Positions 1 to 12,000 of a stretch of 64,000 bases of DNA are shown here, piece by piece. Under the pieces are notes generated by a model that saw only the letters and a list, made by a program, of their open reading frames with translations, made no database searches and was not told where the DNA came from. This DNA comes from Phalacrocorax aristotelis. Lineage: Eukaryota > Chordata > Aves > Suliformes > Phalacrocoracidae. Within the stretch, counting starts at the first letter, position 1; every line of letters starts with the position of its first letter. The stretch covers positions 49,812,621 through 49,876,620 of the forward strand of contig NC_134280.1 in the NCBI RefSeq assembly GCF_949628215.1, read 5' to 3'. The translations under genes were made by a program, and so were the position numbers.

Positions 1-1629
1 GGAGATGAAACTTTTAGTGGAACCACAACAGTTGGCTATTCTTAGGATTTTAATCTATTGAAAAAAAATCAGTTCCAAATAGTACATTTTTTAATTGTTC
101 TATGTATTTTCAGACTTAATCTAGCATCTGCTAGATGATTTTGCTAGAGCAGTCAGGAGAAACTAGTGACCGGCTAGTGCTCAATACCAAAAATGGAGTA
201 AGTGTGTTTGACTAGGTGGGATATGATGGAGAAGCACGGAAATTCATATTGCCTGAATAGCATTTGCAAACACCCACTCTCGCTGTACTGATGTATGTGT
301 GTTGGGTTTTTTTACTCTAGGATACTGCGCTATTGTACTAGCAAGTTTCTTCCATCTGTGACAGATCAAATTATAGAGTTTAATCTCTAGAAACCAGATC
401 AACAAGTATTTATTTAAATAGTTAAGCATAAATTCTCGCTCCCTAATGAGCCTCAGATTAGCTCCAATTTCTCTAATGGTAATTTCTGGTAATTACAAAC
501 AGAATACACTGGATATAGAAGAAAGAAATAGGTACTGCGTTTAAGGCAAAGATCTGGAAGTCTAGATTTTGTGGCTGATTCAAGTGTTACCTTAAGGTCA
601 TGCCTTGAACCGTTCGCTTTGATGGGAGTTTCAAAAGAGCTTGAATGAATCAGACACTACCCTATAATCCCATTGGAAAGTTAGGTGCTTAATTTCATTA
701 GGCTCCTCTAACTCCAAGGATTTAGCTGTCCATGTTTCAATCAGAGGGGTAAAAAAGACAAGGGTGGTGGGGGCACCTTGAGTACTAGCTGCCAATTTAC
801 CATTGGTGTATTCCAGATGGACATCAAATGCTTAACTGGTATTTTTTTTTCCTAAAAAGAAAGATGACCTCTTATACTAGAAACCCTTAGTTTAAGAAAA
901 AAAAAAGTTACCTAAAATAATTTCACCTACCAGAGATTTACAAAAACAAGAAATCAAGAAATGAGCTTTCCTGCTTACTCAGAGATGTACACTGATACTA
1001 CCACAAGTAGCACAATTTTTGTGAGTTCAGTTCCACCCCTCCCAAAGGATACTAGCCATCTGTCTTTCCAGATAAAACATCTGATTCCCATTCTTAAGTT
1101 CCTGTTCTCCAGACAAAGCAGGTTACCGGCACAATCCCCATTCCTGAAAAACACATCACTGCAATAAATATCAGTACGTCCGTATGCGCGAATGATGATG
1201 GCAGACTACCTGGGCTCAGCAGGCTGCTGTGCATTTAACACTAATGATTACATTTCTTTTGTCTCATTTCCATGTTTTCTTCAGTTTTAGTCCTTGTTTT
1301 CTGTAAGATTTTTCTCCCTTCCCTGTTTTCCTTACTAGATTTGAAACCAAATATAAACTTAATACAATTTGCATTCTGGTTGAACTTTCAAACCCAGGAA
1401 TATTTTTGTCTTAGGAAACTCAACTCTTTCCTGATTCATCTCCTACATCCCTGACATATCCAAGCATGCCCTGTAATTTGCATGTTCACAAAATTTTGGT
1501 ACTTAAAGAGTTAATGTGTGTTTTGTACCTCAGACACACTAGGATTTTGCAAGAAAATGTCTGTTGGTTGCAAGAGCATACGAACAAGTATAAGACTAAT
1601 TTCCTGTTAAGGAGTCGCTACATTAAAAG

Positions 1630-1700
1630 GATATTTGCATAATCATAGACTAAGATAATGTAGGGAAAACCCCAGAGATCATTCTGATGCCAGGATTAAG
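1630..1700 (-). mobile_element. Possible CR1/L3 tail remnant
   Basis: AATCATAGACTAAG followed by AGGGAAAACCCCAGAGATCA resembles a reversed CR1/L3 3' end (AATCATAGAAT...AGGGACC...AGAGATCATCTAGTCC). It is only about 60 bp and heavily decayed. Confidence 0.28.
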
Positions 1701-2444
1701 CCAAGCCCAACATGTAATTTATTTGAATGCATGAAAGCTGCTTCTTATCGTTCACTTCTATCTCAAGTCCCCAAGCACTTTAGTTGGCAGCAGCAGGCTC
1801 TAACTCCTCCTGCCTAATTCATTATCCTCAACAACTTTGAAAAGGGTTATTTTAAGTTTAACTTAACAGTCCCTGCAACTTAATTCATACAATTAAAAAA
1901 TTATTCCTTTTATGACTTGTGTCACATGTTCAGAATCAAGCTACCACATCTTCTTGGTCATAGTTTTATTTAATGCCCTCCCCTTCAGGTTATGGTAACT
2001 TCTGAAATATCGCATGCACCACAAAAACAAGGGTTCAGGACTACACCTACGAAAAACATAGCCAAAACCAATGAGATTTCATAATGCAGGTAATTTTTTC
2101 AACTTGTATATAAATAAAGGAGTGTCCACACAGGAGTTTAGCAGCAGGCCCTCAAAAGAAAGTACATTAGCTATTAAAAATCAAGGCACTTAAATGCTCT
2201 GAACAGATTAATACTTAGTCAGGGCTGGAGGTCCATGACTTCCATTCTAAATCCAGTTGCATGCTTTAAATTTTTATTTGGACAATCCTATTGCCAAAGC
2301 AAAGAATTTGTCACACTTGCCACCAGATAAGTAAACATGCTTAGAGGCTTATGGCTGGGGTGCTATAGAGGTGTCTGAAAGGTTATTTATTTTTTACTCA
2401 ACTTGGATGAGTAAGTTATTTGAACCCAAAAGTCCAGCTGCCAG

Positions 2445-2459
2445 AAAAAAAAAAAAAAA
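2445..2459 (+). repeat. Poly(A) run, 15 nt
   Basis: An A run followed by A/C-rich sequence (ACAACACCAAAACC). No element body is recognised. Confidence 0.93.
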
Positions 2460-5114
2460 CAACACCAAAACCAAGGCTACTGTCATGCTTGCTTGACATG
2501 GTTAAAACGAATGGGCTACAAAGTGATGTGTTGGGGTAGGAAGAGGGCAGCTGCTGTTTCTGAAAAGCTATACAGGGAGGAGAACCCATTCAATAGCATT
2601 TCAGTGACAGCCCAGTCTATCAAGCCTCAAGTCATAGCATAAGAAGGGAATAATAGTTCAAGTGAGGGAAGGGCAAACATTATGATAACAAATTATTTAA
2701 TTGTAGTAAAGGCAAGAAGAGAGAACACAATTAAGGTCTCAGACACCTAAATAAGAAAGCATTTAGTAGCAATGGTAGCAACATTAGTAGATAAGCACAG
2801 TTAAACGAATACAGCCATGACTACTGTCTATTGCAATTGAAGCACTAATAAAACACTTTCACTGTATTAGCAAATAGTGCCATGCTTTACTATACTTTAA
2901 CTATGATGAAAACAGTACAATCCTAGTAGCATGAATAGTTAGTCCAATATTATTAATAAAAAGTCATATACTGACATACGTTAAGAGGTATTGTCCTGTT
3001 TGAAATTTCTGGTCCTCAGTAAGGAAGACTGCTATATTTGAAAGAGGAGATCTAGACATTTTAAGTGGTTAATACAAGATAGGTTCCTCCTAAATATTGG
3101 ATATACTTAAAACAAAACTATCACATGCTGAAGATGAGGAAGTAATTTAAATTAGACCGGAAGAGAACAATGGCCAGTCCAGTAGACAACACTCGATAAC
3201 TTAGTGTAACCCTGAACTCACATTGCACAAAATTAATTACTAAATAAAATGAAACTACAGTACATGCAACCTGTTCCCGTAGGGAGACAAAGGGTGGGGA
3301 CAGTCATCCCAGCTATATTTAAGTTAAATGTCTCTCCATATTATATAGTCTATGTTTAACTCTAACTTGATAAAGGTTCCCAGGCTGCAACACTGGGACC
3401 AAAATTGTGACATTATGCATATAACAGCATTACACAAGTCATGAGCTTTCCCTAATTATGTTTCTGTGTATGTGGAAATCTACGCAGAAATCTGTATGAA
3501 GAAATTTGTCAGAAGGCTTAACCTCTGGGGGAAATACAAAAAATCCCAAAACTACTTTGCTTACTTCCTTTATTATTAATGATAGGCCATTCACAGCTTC
3601 ACTTCCAGAAATTCTCCAAAGCTCTGTAAATCTCTGCAACATTCCTATCTGCCTTACCTATCTTTACAGTTCTCTAATTATTTTTCCTCATATCATCTTC
3701 AGAATTGATCCTAACAACACAGGGGATATTTTGCCAAAAATTTCTCCAAGGAAGAAGTGTCCCCACTTGACAACTTTATTCGGGATGAAAGAAGGAATAC
3801 AGAATACTCATATGCAGTAAAATACTTCCATCGTGAGCACCTGGAAGGAGCACAGCATTCCTGAATGGGGGAATATGGTGCAGGTGAACAGGAAGGAGAA
3901 AGCTAAAAGCCATAGGGAATGGATGTTAAAATCCCAGAAATTCAAAGTAATACACCAGGGAACATAACATAAAAGTAGTCTTGCACATGAAAAAAAAGAG
4001 AAAACACACTTTAGAGAAAAGCAGCCATGAAGAGCTCAGGAGGTGTCATGAAGGTGACAAAGTTAAAGTGGCCGGACCTAAGTGGCCAGACTTAGCCTTG
4101 TGCTACAGATGTCAGCTAGGTCAAAAGAAGAATTCCCGTTTCAGGATTAAGTTTATCACACAATAAGCTGTAAGACTTGCAAATTTAATGTGTTCAGAAG
4201 CTAATACAGAGATGAAGAACTTCATGGTTCATCCCACTAACATCAGCTTAGTTACAGTTGTACTTATCCTCTCCTTTAAAAAACTATACAAATAATTGAT
4301 TCAGGATATTTCTCATTTGTGTATTTTGTTAAAATCCTTAAGCTACTATTTTGAATTGTAGTTGACTGAGATAGATCAATTTTTATTTTTCTGTATGGTT
4401 TTTTTTCAGAGCGAGCTTTCATCCTACTTCATCCTGAAGTATCATTCCAGTGGAAATGACAATGCTCAAATTCCACAAATAAGAGAAGAAACTTGTTTTC
4501 AAACAAGCAAAAGACAGACAGCTGAAGTGCAGCAGGCATCACTGAAATGCTGCTAGCCAAGAGAGGTTAAAGTCAGGATATTTTCATGAGTTGTATTTTC
4601 ACACCTTGCCAACTGTGCACTGAAATTGTACTTACTAATATTGCTAATGTCTACAGAGGAAATTGTCACTGTCTTCTATGCTCTTTACATTGGGTGGAAA
4701 GACTAAAATGCCAAAAAGGCTAAGATCAGGCCAGAGATCATTTTACCAGGGTGGAGAATAACATAAGCAACTGAAGCCCTCCTTGCAGAACTCTTGCAAG
4801 CTCTCCATTAGGGGCTGAGAGAAGACTGATTTCAGGAGCAGAGGGTACAACACTTCCTCAGGATTTGTAGATGTCTTTTGGGACTATCTAAAATATCTTG
4901 TTTGGTCATTTCAACTTCAAGTGAGCACAACAGCAGTATAAAATCACAACATCCTCCCCCAAACTATGACTTCCATGCTTGAGTTCTTTGAGGATAAAGG
5001 TCGTATTTGCCAGTTGGGTAAAAACCAATTCCTAACCAGAGAGTAATATCAGGTCTTTGACTCATCTTTGAGCCACCTAAACTCTGTAAAGGTTTTATTA
5101 TGCATCCTTATGCA

Positions 5115-5141
5115 ACTTTCAAGCACTTACAGCTTGAAAGT
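5115..5141 (+). repeat. Perfect 10-bp inverted repeat
   Basis: ACTTTCAAGC (5115-5124) and GCTTGAAAGT (5132-5141) flank a 7-nt loop. There is no pyrimidine tail or gene nearby. A small hairpin of unknown significance. Confidence 0.9.
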
Positions 5142-6779
5142 GCTATCCACAGAAAAGGAGATAGGTTTCTGATACTTGTAATGGGCTTTCATATAAAAAC
5201 TTTGTATTCAAAGGTATGAGAAGATACAAGCTATATGTGTAGTAGAATAAGCAACCAGTAGCAAACAACATGAGCAACAGTAGGCCTTTAATCTGAAGCC
5301 ATATCTGGGTGTTAGACTGAAAACAGTATAGAGGAGCCTCCTCTCCGATTTGAGAAATCTCAGCCTAGAAGACGAATGCCTAAGTACTGCCTCGGGAAAA
5401 AATGTAACCAGGGATTACTAGTTTATTCCTGAAGAGAGGGAAGTACCAGCTCCTTCAGATTATACCCAGGCAGTTCATGGTCTTATTCAGAACGATGAAA
5501 ACCTAGTACCTTTTTGTAACGAGGAGGTGCAACCAAGTTTCTCCCATCTCCATAAAGAGAGCTAAAACTTCAGTTATTCTAAATTTGGAGGGACTACTCT
5601 CATTCCTTCTTGCTGAAGATTCTGTGAAACAATTCACTGACTCAGAAAGAGACAGCAGCAGGCACCTCAAGCAACCAATAGATCATTTACATAGGGAAGG
5701 GGAGTCTTGAATTCCAATCTCAGTTTAATTTATAGATAGATACTGGAATCTGTGTCCCACCTTATTTTTAGCTTGAACTAGAGAAAGATGAGTCAGGAGA
5801 AGGCAGTTAAAGTACTGTCACTCAGCAAAGCTTTTATCATGGTAGAAGCAGATATGAAAACCCTCCAGCAGAAGAAGGAATTAAGGTGCATTGGAGATTT
5901 TTAAATGAGTGTCCTTTATATAACATAGGATATAAAAAGCTACTTTTCTGTGTCACTGAGTTGTGAGAAATATTTTATTCAGAGCCTGACCCAGTTGTGC
6001 TCACGCCCACCAAAGACGTATCAAGAGTCACCCCTGAAAGGGCTTAGGTTTGATGTAGGTGCTTGGTTACTGTACACAATTCTAGGAGAATTTTAGATGA
6101 CAAGGGAAAACCTACGGATTAGATACCTCTCATAGAAATACTTAAGGTGCTTAGGAATAGTCCTTGATGCTTGAAATGGAGGTTTGAATAAGCACTTTAG
6201 AACAATTCTAAAGAAATAAGCAATTACAGCTTCCAGGCGTCTCTTTTAACAAAAGCCTTTTGCTTTCCATGATTCTTACAGTCTTTTGGTCCTGAAATGG
6301 ATGACAGATGCTTTTACCAATCATTCATCTCAGCAAATTTTTCAGTTTTCAAATTAGTAACCTTTAATAAACGCACCGCTGTAATTTGCATTGATAATCC
6401 TTTTCCCTAGAAGAGTGGGTGTTGCTGCAGGGACATGTCCAAAGGTTGCTCTCCAACCAGTTACCACTGAAAAAAGCACCATGCCAGTAGCTATTATGAC
6501 TCAATAATAGATTGAAATCTCTTGTTATGCTTTTGTATGGGATAACAACTCCCATAGAATTTCCATTAATAATGAAGCACCTTAATGAAATACAGACAGA
6601 ACAACAACGGCTGTGAACTTCTAGTAGATACTATTTCTGCAAGAACTCTGTATTACATTAGCACTAAAGACACTGCATCCCAATCTTCCAGACACCCAGG
6701 AAAAACAGTAACAGGCCCAATTCAAATGCTGACATGCATACAAGTGAGTAAATGTAATTTCAAGAAAATGCAGTAACAC

Positions 6780-6791
6780 ATATATATATAT
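6780..6791 (+). repeat. Short (AT)6 tract
   Basis: Six AT dinucleotides. A minor microsatellite. Confidence 0.9.
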
Positions 6792-8234
6792 GCCTTTGTG
6801 AATATGGTAATGTTACTGCATTAAATACTACATTGTTCTGACTAGAAAGGGGTTAAGCTCAGCTGAGATAAAAACAGAAAAAGCCCCTTTGAGTGTGTCA
6901 TATCACAGGAATTTTTTTGTACCCATGTAACAGTGTCATTGTAACTGGTGAAGCCTTCTAGTCTAAAGAAGTGAATTAACACTGAGAAGTTTTTATCTTG
7001 GAATAGGAGTATCCACTTTAGGACTTGCACAAACAACCTCTTATTCATGCCCTACTTTATTTTGATGTTGAACCTTATGTAGATTGACTGTGGTTCTTTC
7101 TGTCCACATGCAAGCAGGGGTGCTAAAATCCATTGGGAAAACCTATTGATTCAAAACTGCTTTCAACAAAATTGACCAAAAAACCCCCAAATGGTTCTTC
7201 CTTTAAATTTTAGAAAGTCTAAAGGTCAGTTTTCTCTTTTATCAAGCAAGTATCCTTGGAATCTAGGTATTAGATGCATTGGTTATTTAATTTCCACTCC
7301 CACTAACAGAAGTTGATTCTATCTTGCTCTCAGCAGTTTAGGTTTGGAGAGTTAGAGGTAGTAATAACTCAGAGTGACAGAACAGTAGTCCTTTTGCTCT
7401 GTAAATGAGATAGAGCTAAGCATATGTTTCACCATGTAACTCAAACAACCTTCCCTCACCCAAATCATTCACCACAGAGGAGGACAACAAACCCAAAACG
7501 ACTATCTTACCTTCATTTATACATGTCAGTCAAGCATCTCTTTTCTTCCTCCTTCTCTCCCAGTTGCGCATGCTTCCCCATTGCCCTGCAGGAGAACATG
7601 GGTGGAATTCAATGAAGGCAGTTATTCTATTTTTCCGCATTTATTTTTTAATAAAGTATTACAACTGTTGTCAGTAATGTTTATGGAGGTAGTAGGAGTA
7701 ACCTTTTTTTGCTGTGTTAGCTTGGGATTTTAGATGCAAGCATTTTTGCAAAATGTCGTTTTGTTTGCACACTAGTCAGTTACATGATTACTGGAAAATA
7801 GCAAGCACTGAAAATGTTAAGTTAAACAAGCAAGTTACTGCCATTGCTGATAGAGTCACTGAATAGTTACGACCAAATAATTAATTTGGGTTTTTTTTAC
7901 ACAGTAACTATGCAATTAACTTGTGTGCCTAGTGTTATTTCAAGATGGGTGTACTGTTCAACTTACTTGAGTTATGCAATACAGGCGTTCTGTAGTCGCT
8001 GAAACATCCTGTAACCTGAGATCATTGCCACTGATTTCGGTGGAGAGATATCCACTCAGCAAAGTGGCCAAGGGTTAGTAACCATAGAGAATAAACCGTT
8101 CTCTCTGGAAAATTACAAAAGAAAAGAGAAAAGAGAGAGCACACAGAGGGGAAAAGTGTGGTTAAAAAAAAATAAAGGAGATATGGCTGATAGCTTTGTG
8201 TTAGTGGGACTCGTGAAAACTGTGCTGGGCAGCT

Positions 8235-9078
8235 GTGCTAGGCATTAAATTTAATAAGTCCAAATGCCAGATTCTGCACCTAGGATGGAGTAGCCCCAGG
8301 CACAGGTATAAACTGAGCGAGGAGTGGCTGGAGAGCTGCCCTGCAGAAAGGGATCTGGGGGTGCTGGTTGACCGCAGGCTCAGTGTAAGTCAGCAGTGTG
8401 CCCTGGCAGCCAACAGGGCAAACCACATTCTGGGGTGCATCAAACACATAACCAGCCAGTCAAAAGAGGTGATTATCCAGCTGTATTTAGCACTGATGCT
8501 GCCTCACCTTGAGTACTGTGTGCAGTTCTGGGCCCCACAATTTAAGAACGATGTTAAGGTACTCAAATGCATTTAGAGGAGGGCAACAAAGCTGGTTGAA
8601 GGGCTGGAAGGAATGCTGTATGAGGAGTGGCTAAGGACTTTAGCTTTGTCTACTTTGGCGAAAAGAAGGCTGAGGGGTGACCTCATTGCTTTCTACAGCT
8701 TCCTGAGGAAGGGAAGTGGAGAGGGAGGTGCTGATCACTTCTCCCCAGCATCCAGTGATAGGTCATGTGGGAATGGTTCAAAGCTGCGTCAGGGGAAATA
8801 AACCCTGACCTGACATTAGGAAGCATTTCTTTACAGAGAGGGTGGTCCAATACTGGAACAGACTTCCTAGAGAGGTGATCAATGCCCCCATGCTTGTCAG
8901 TGTTTAAGAGGCATTTAGACAATGCCCTTAAATAACATACTTTAACTTTTGGTGAGCCCTGAAGTGGCCAGGAAGTTGGACTAGATGATCACTGTAGGCC
9001 CCTTCCAACTGAAATTATTCTATTCTATTCTATTCTATTCTATTCTATTCTATTCTATTCTATTCTATTCTATTCTAT
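8235..9078 (+). mobile_element. 5'-truncated CR1 LINE, relatively young
   Basis: The 3' part of a CR1 non-LTR retrotransposon: end of ORF2, short 3' UTR and tail. ORF2 signatures are [72 protein letters not shown] and GNGSKLRQGK. The frame is continuous from 8235 to about 8800 except for one TAG at 8574-8576. A frame change near 8800 is followed by readable DIRKHFFTERVVQYWNRLP. The 3' end has the family signature GGACTAGATGATC, a CCCCTTCCAACTG end and a pentamer tail. It is 5'-truncated, as most avian CR1 copies are. The 5' border is approximate (within about 30 bp); I did not find a clear target-site duplication. Confidence 0.95.
9017..9078 (+). repeat. (ATTCT)n microsatellite at the CR1 3' tail
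   Basis: Twelve perfect ATTCT pentamers (9017-9076) continue two bases before decaying to CTATCC. The array sits exactly at the 3' end of the CR1 copy and is the tail repeat of that insertion, probably enlarged by slippage. Confidence 0.97.
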
Positions 9079-12000
9079 CCTAAATGATCTCAAGCCTGAA
9101 AGCATCTGGATTCCTTACATGCGTTAGGTCAAGACACTGACTGGCCAGGGACACATTTTCCTTATCCATGAAAGCAGGATAAAATTCCTTTCTGCTATGC
9201 TTTGTAGATTGTGACCAACATAACAGGACCTCATGCTCAATTGAGACTGCTTAAGTGTAGTTAATAAATAAATATAGTACTGGGGAAGAGGGGGAGGAAT
9301 ATGCAGGAGAGAATAAAGGAAAGAAAGGAAAGGAAAAAGAAAAAAGCAAACCTATTGAAAAAGTCAAACATGACAATGACTTAGAGATTTCAAGGGGACA
9401 TTAACACACACACAAAAAAAGAAAACATTAGAAAAAATATAGGATGAAGGACTTGGAACAAGAGCATCTAAAGGGCAGAAAAATAGCAGAGCTTAGGAAA
9501 ACATTTATTTTCTAAATATGGCTGATAACAGAAAAAGAAAGTGGCTGTGTCATGAAACAATGAGTACCTTGTGGCAGACCATCCATTTTCCCTGCTCTGG
9601 AAGAACAAGTTTCTTTCCTCTGTAATTACTTGCATTTCTCTGTGGCGTAGCCAAACATCCTGGACCCTCCTGAGGTAAGAAGAGCTCCACAGTGCAGAGA
9701 ATCCCAAAGAGCAGAGTAGGTGCCTGTGAACCCTGGAGGGGGTGATTAAATAAGAAGAATCCTATTTTGCAGAATAATAAGCAAAACCCTTAAAGATTAG
9801 CTAGGATTCCCCCTTTCTCAGGATACCGCATTATTCTGTAAAAATTACATTGGCATTTTCCAATGTGACTTCTACTTTTATTTGCCCATGTCTTATTCTA
9901 CACATTCAGTGTCTCTGTTAATTCACCCAAATTCCTTCGTGCAACAAGTATATTTATGAAGCATATACAAAAACTACACATATGTTTTGGTTCAAAAAAG
10001 TGATCCAATGAGGTACTGTCTATTACAGATTTGTTGAAGGCAGAACACCAGCTTCAGTCAGCTGAGTAAAAAAGATTCAGTACAAATTACTTTGTTTCAT
10101 CCCTGGGGCTTTCTAATCAACAGCCTGGAAGCAAAGTCTGGGCCCTGACTTTTTAACAAGTCCTACAGGACTACAAGGTGGAGTAATCAGGCCAGATAAC
10201 TTCGAAATCCTTATCTATGGAGTGGGGAAGGATGAAGATCTAGACTGGGTCTGGAAGGTTTTATTAAGTTACTGCTGCGCTGTGCAAACACATCTGTATC
10301 TTGCTCCCTTACATCAGGCTAGAAATAAAAGTGACCCCCAAGCATTAAGAAAGTGACTGTCCTCAATTTGTGCGACCAACTAATAGAAGCAGTCCTATAA
10401 ACTGGGATATTCATGTATAGCATGCATAAGTTTTTCATTCAGGGAAGTATACAAACAAATTATTTCTTACTTGACCTAGGGAAACACCACACCCACTCTG
10501 CACACAATTACATCTTTTATGTTCTGCATGAAAGAATATACTGCAAATGAATCTTAGTACAAAGTTTAAATAAAGAATTACCAAGTAATAATTAACCCAG
10601 CCTGTCATTTATTATGATTAGACGCTAAGTTAAGGGCAGTTTTCTTAATACTTCTCAAAGAATGTACTCATTTTAGAACAGGTATGACCAGTTACACAGA
10701 GGTCTCAAAAGACATAGTGTTCTCCTTCTGGCTTAGTGATGCACTGTGTATTCATTTTTATTGCTGGCTTTGACCCAATTATCCATATCACAGCCAAGGT
10801 GACACGCTAAAAGCCAAGTCCCACTGAGGTTATGACCCAGGACTTTCACCTGTAACCTCTCCTGTAAGGTTTAACTAAGTGATGAAACACTTTTCAATGC
10901 AGGACAAGATATGTTACTGTGGTTCAAACATGAGGAGTCCCAGGTTACATTTTATTCCTAAGGGTTTTTTTGCGCAGGTGGTCAACCAGAGGTTAGTAAC
11001 AACCAATAAATTAGACCTAAGTACAGAGAAATTAATTTGCTATGTACTAAAAAACATCTTACAATGGAAATTCTTTTTGTTCTAAGTTCCTAGTCTGGAT
11101 GGTGTTTTGAGAGCAAGCTGTGTAGGCTTACACATGTAGAGTTCTCCAAATCTATTAGCACTCTTCTGTATTACTGGGCGGAACTTGTCTGGTGATAAGA
11201 TTCTGTTGTGGCACCCCAGTGCCTTCTCCATTGCTTAGTTCCTCCCAGCACACTGCAAATCACCTACCACTGAAGTCTTGCTTTTGGTTTTAGGGTTAGA
11301 GATAATGCTAATCTTACAAAGTTATTATTTACTATTTATACTATAGTTGCTCCTAGAAACCCCAAATGAAAGGATTTAATTTAACTAGGTGTTTTGCAAA
11401 CAATAATAAGAAAGAGTTCCTGCATCAGAGATCTAACAGTGTTCTTGTCGGCTGGGATAAAAGTGATGGATGGAACAGATAAAACACAAGGTGGGTGTGG
11501 ATTGGAAAGACTGAATAACTGTAAGCAAACAGACTTCACTACAGCTCACTTGCCTAACTGATGGGAGTGGTTCGCAAGCATCACAGCAGAAAATGGTTTT
11601 GAGGAGGGATATAGAGGAGGATAAGGCATCAACTTTATGAATTTCGGCAAGGACCAGTTTCCACTGCCTGATGCTGCAGCAGAGAAAAGATTTAAGACTT
11701 CTGCCTAACACTGAAAGAAGCACAAGTGCTTAAGAAGTTACACTAGTTGACCACCCCTCGCTTTAATAAATTAATTACTATAACCTATGGTGAAAGATTA
11801 TTTTTCTAATTGACTCAAGCCCATTTAACATCTCTAACCTGGAAAACAGTTTTAATTTTCATCTCCTGTGACTACATGTAATTATATCCTCTCTTTGTTG
11901 TTGTTTATCTTGAAGTTGATCGTGCTCCAGTAGGGCTGGAGTCCAGAAAGCATAACTTTATGTTGAATGCAAATTGCACAATAACCATCATCACAGAGAC

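Larger units (their letters stand above)
1..8234. other. Intergenic DNA, no gene recognised
   Basis: AT-rich sequence distal to the EHF 3' end. All frames are short (104 codons or fewer) and none has a recognisable domain or an exon-like pattern. Apart from the possible CR1 tail near 1.65 kb, the hairpin at 5.1 kb, the poly(A) and the (AT)6 tract listed separately, I see no structured feature. A purine-rich stretch lies at about 8,115-8,155. Confidence 0.7.
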
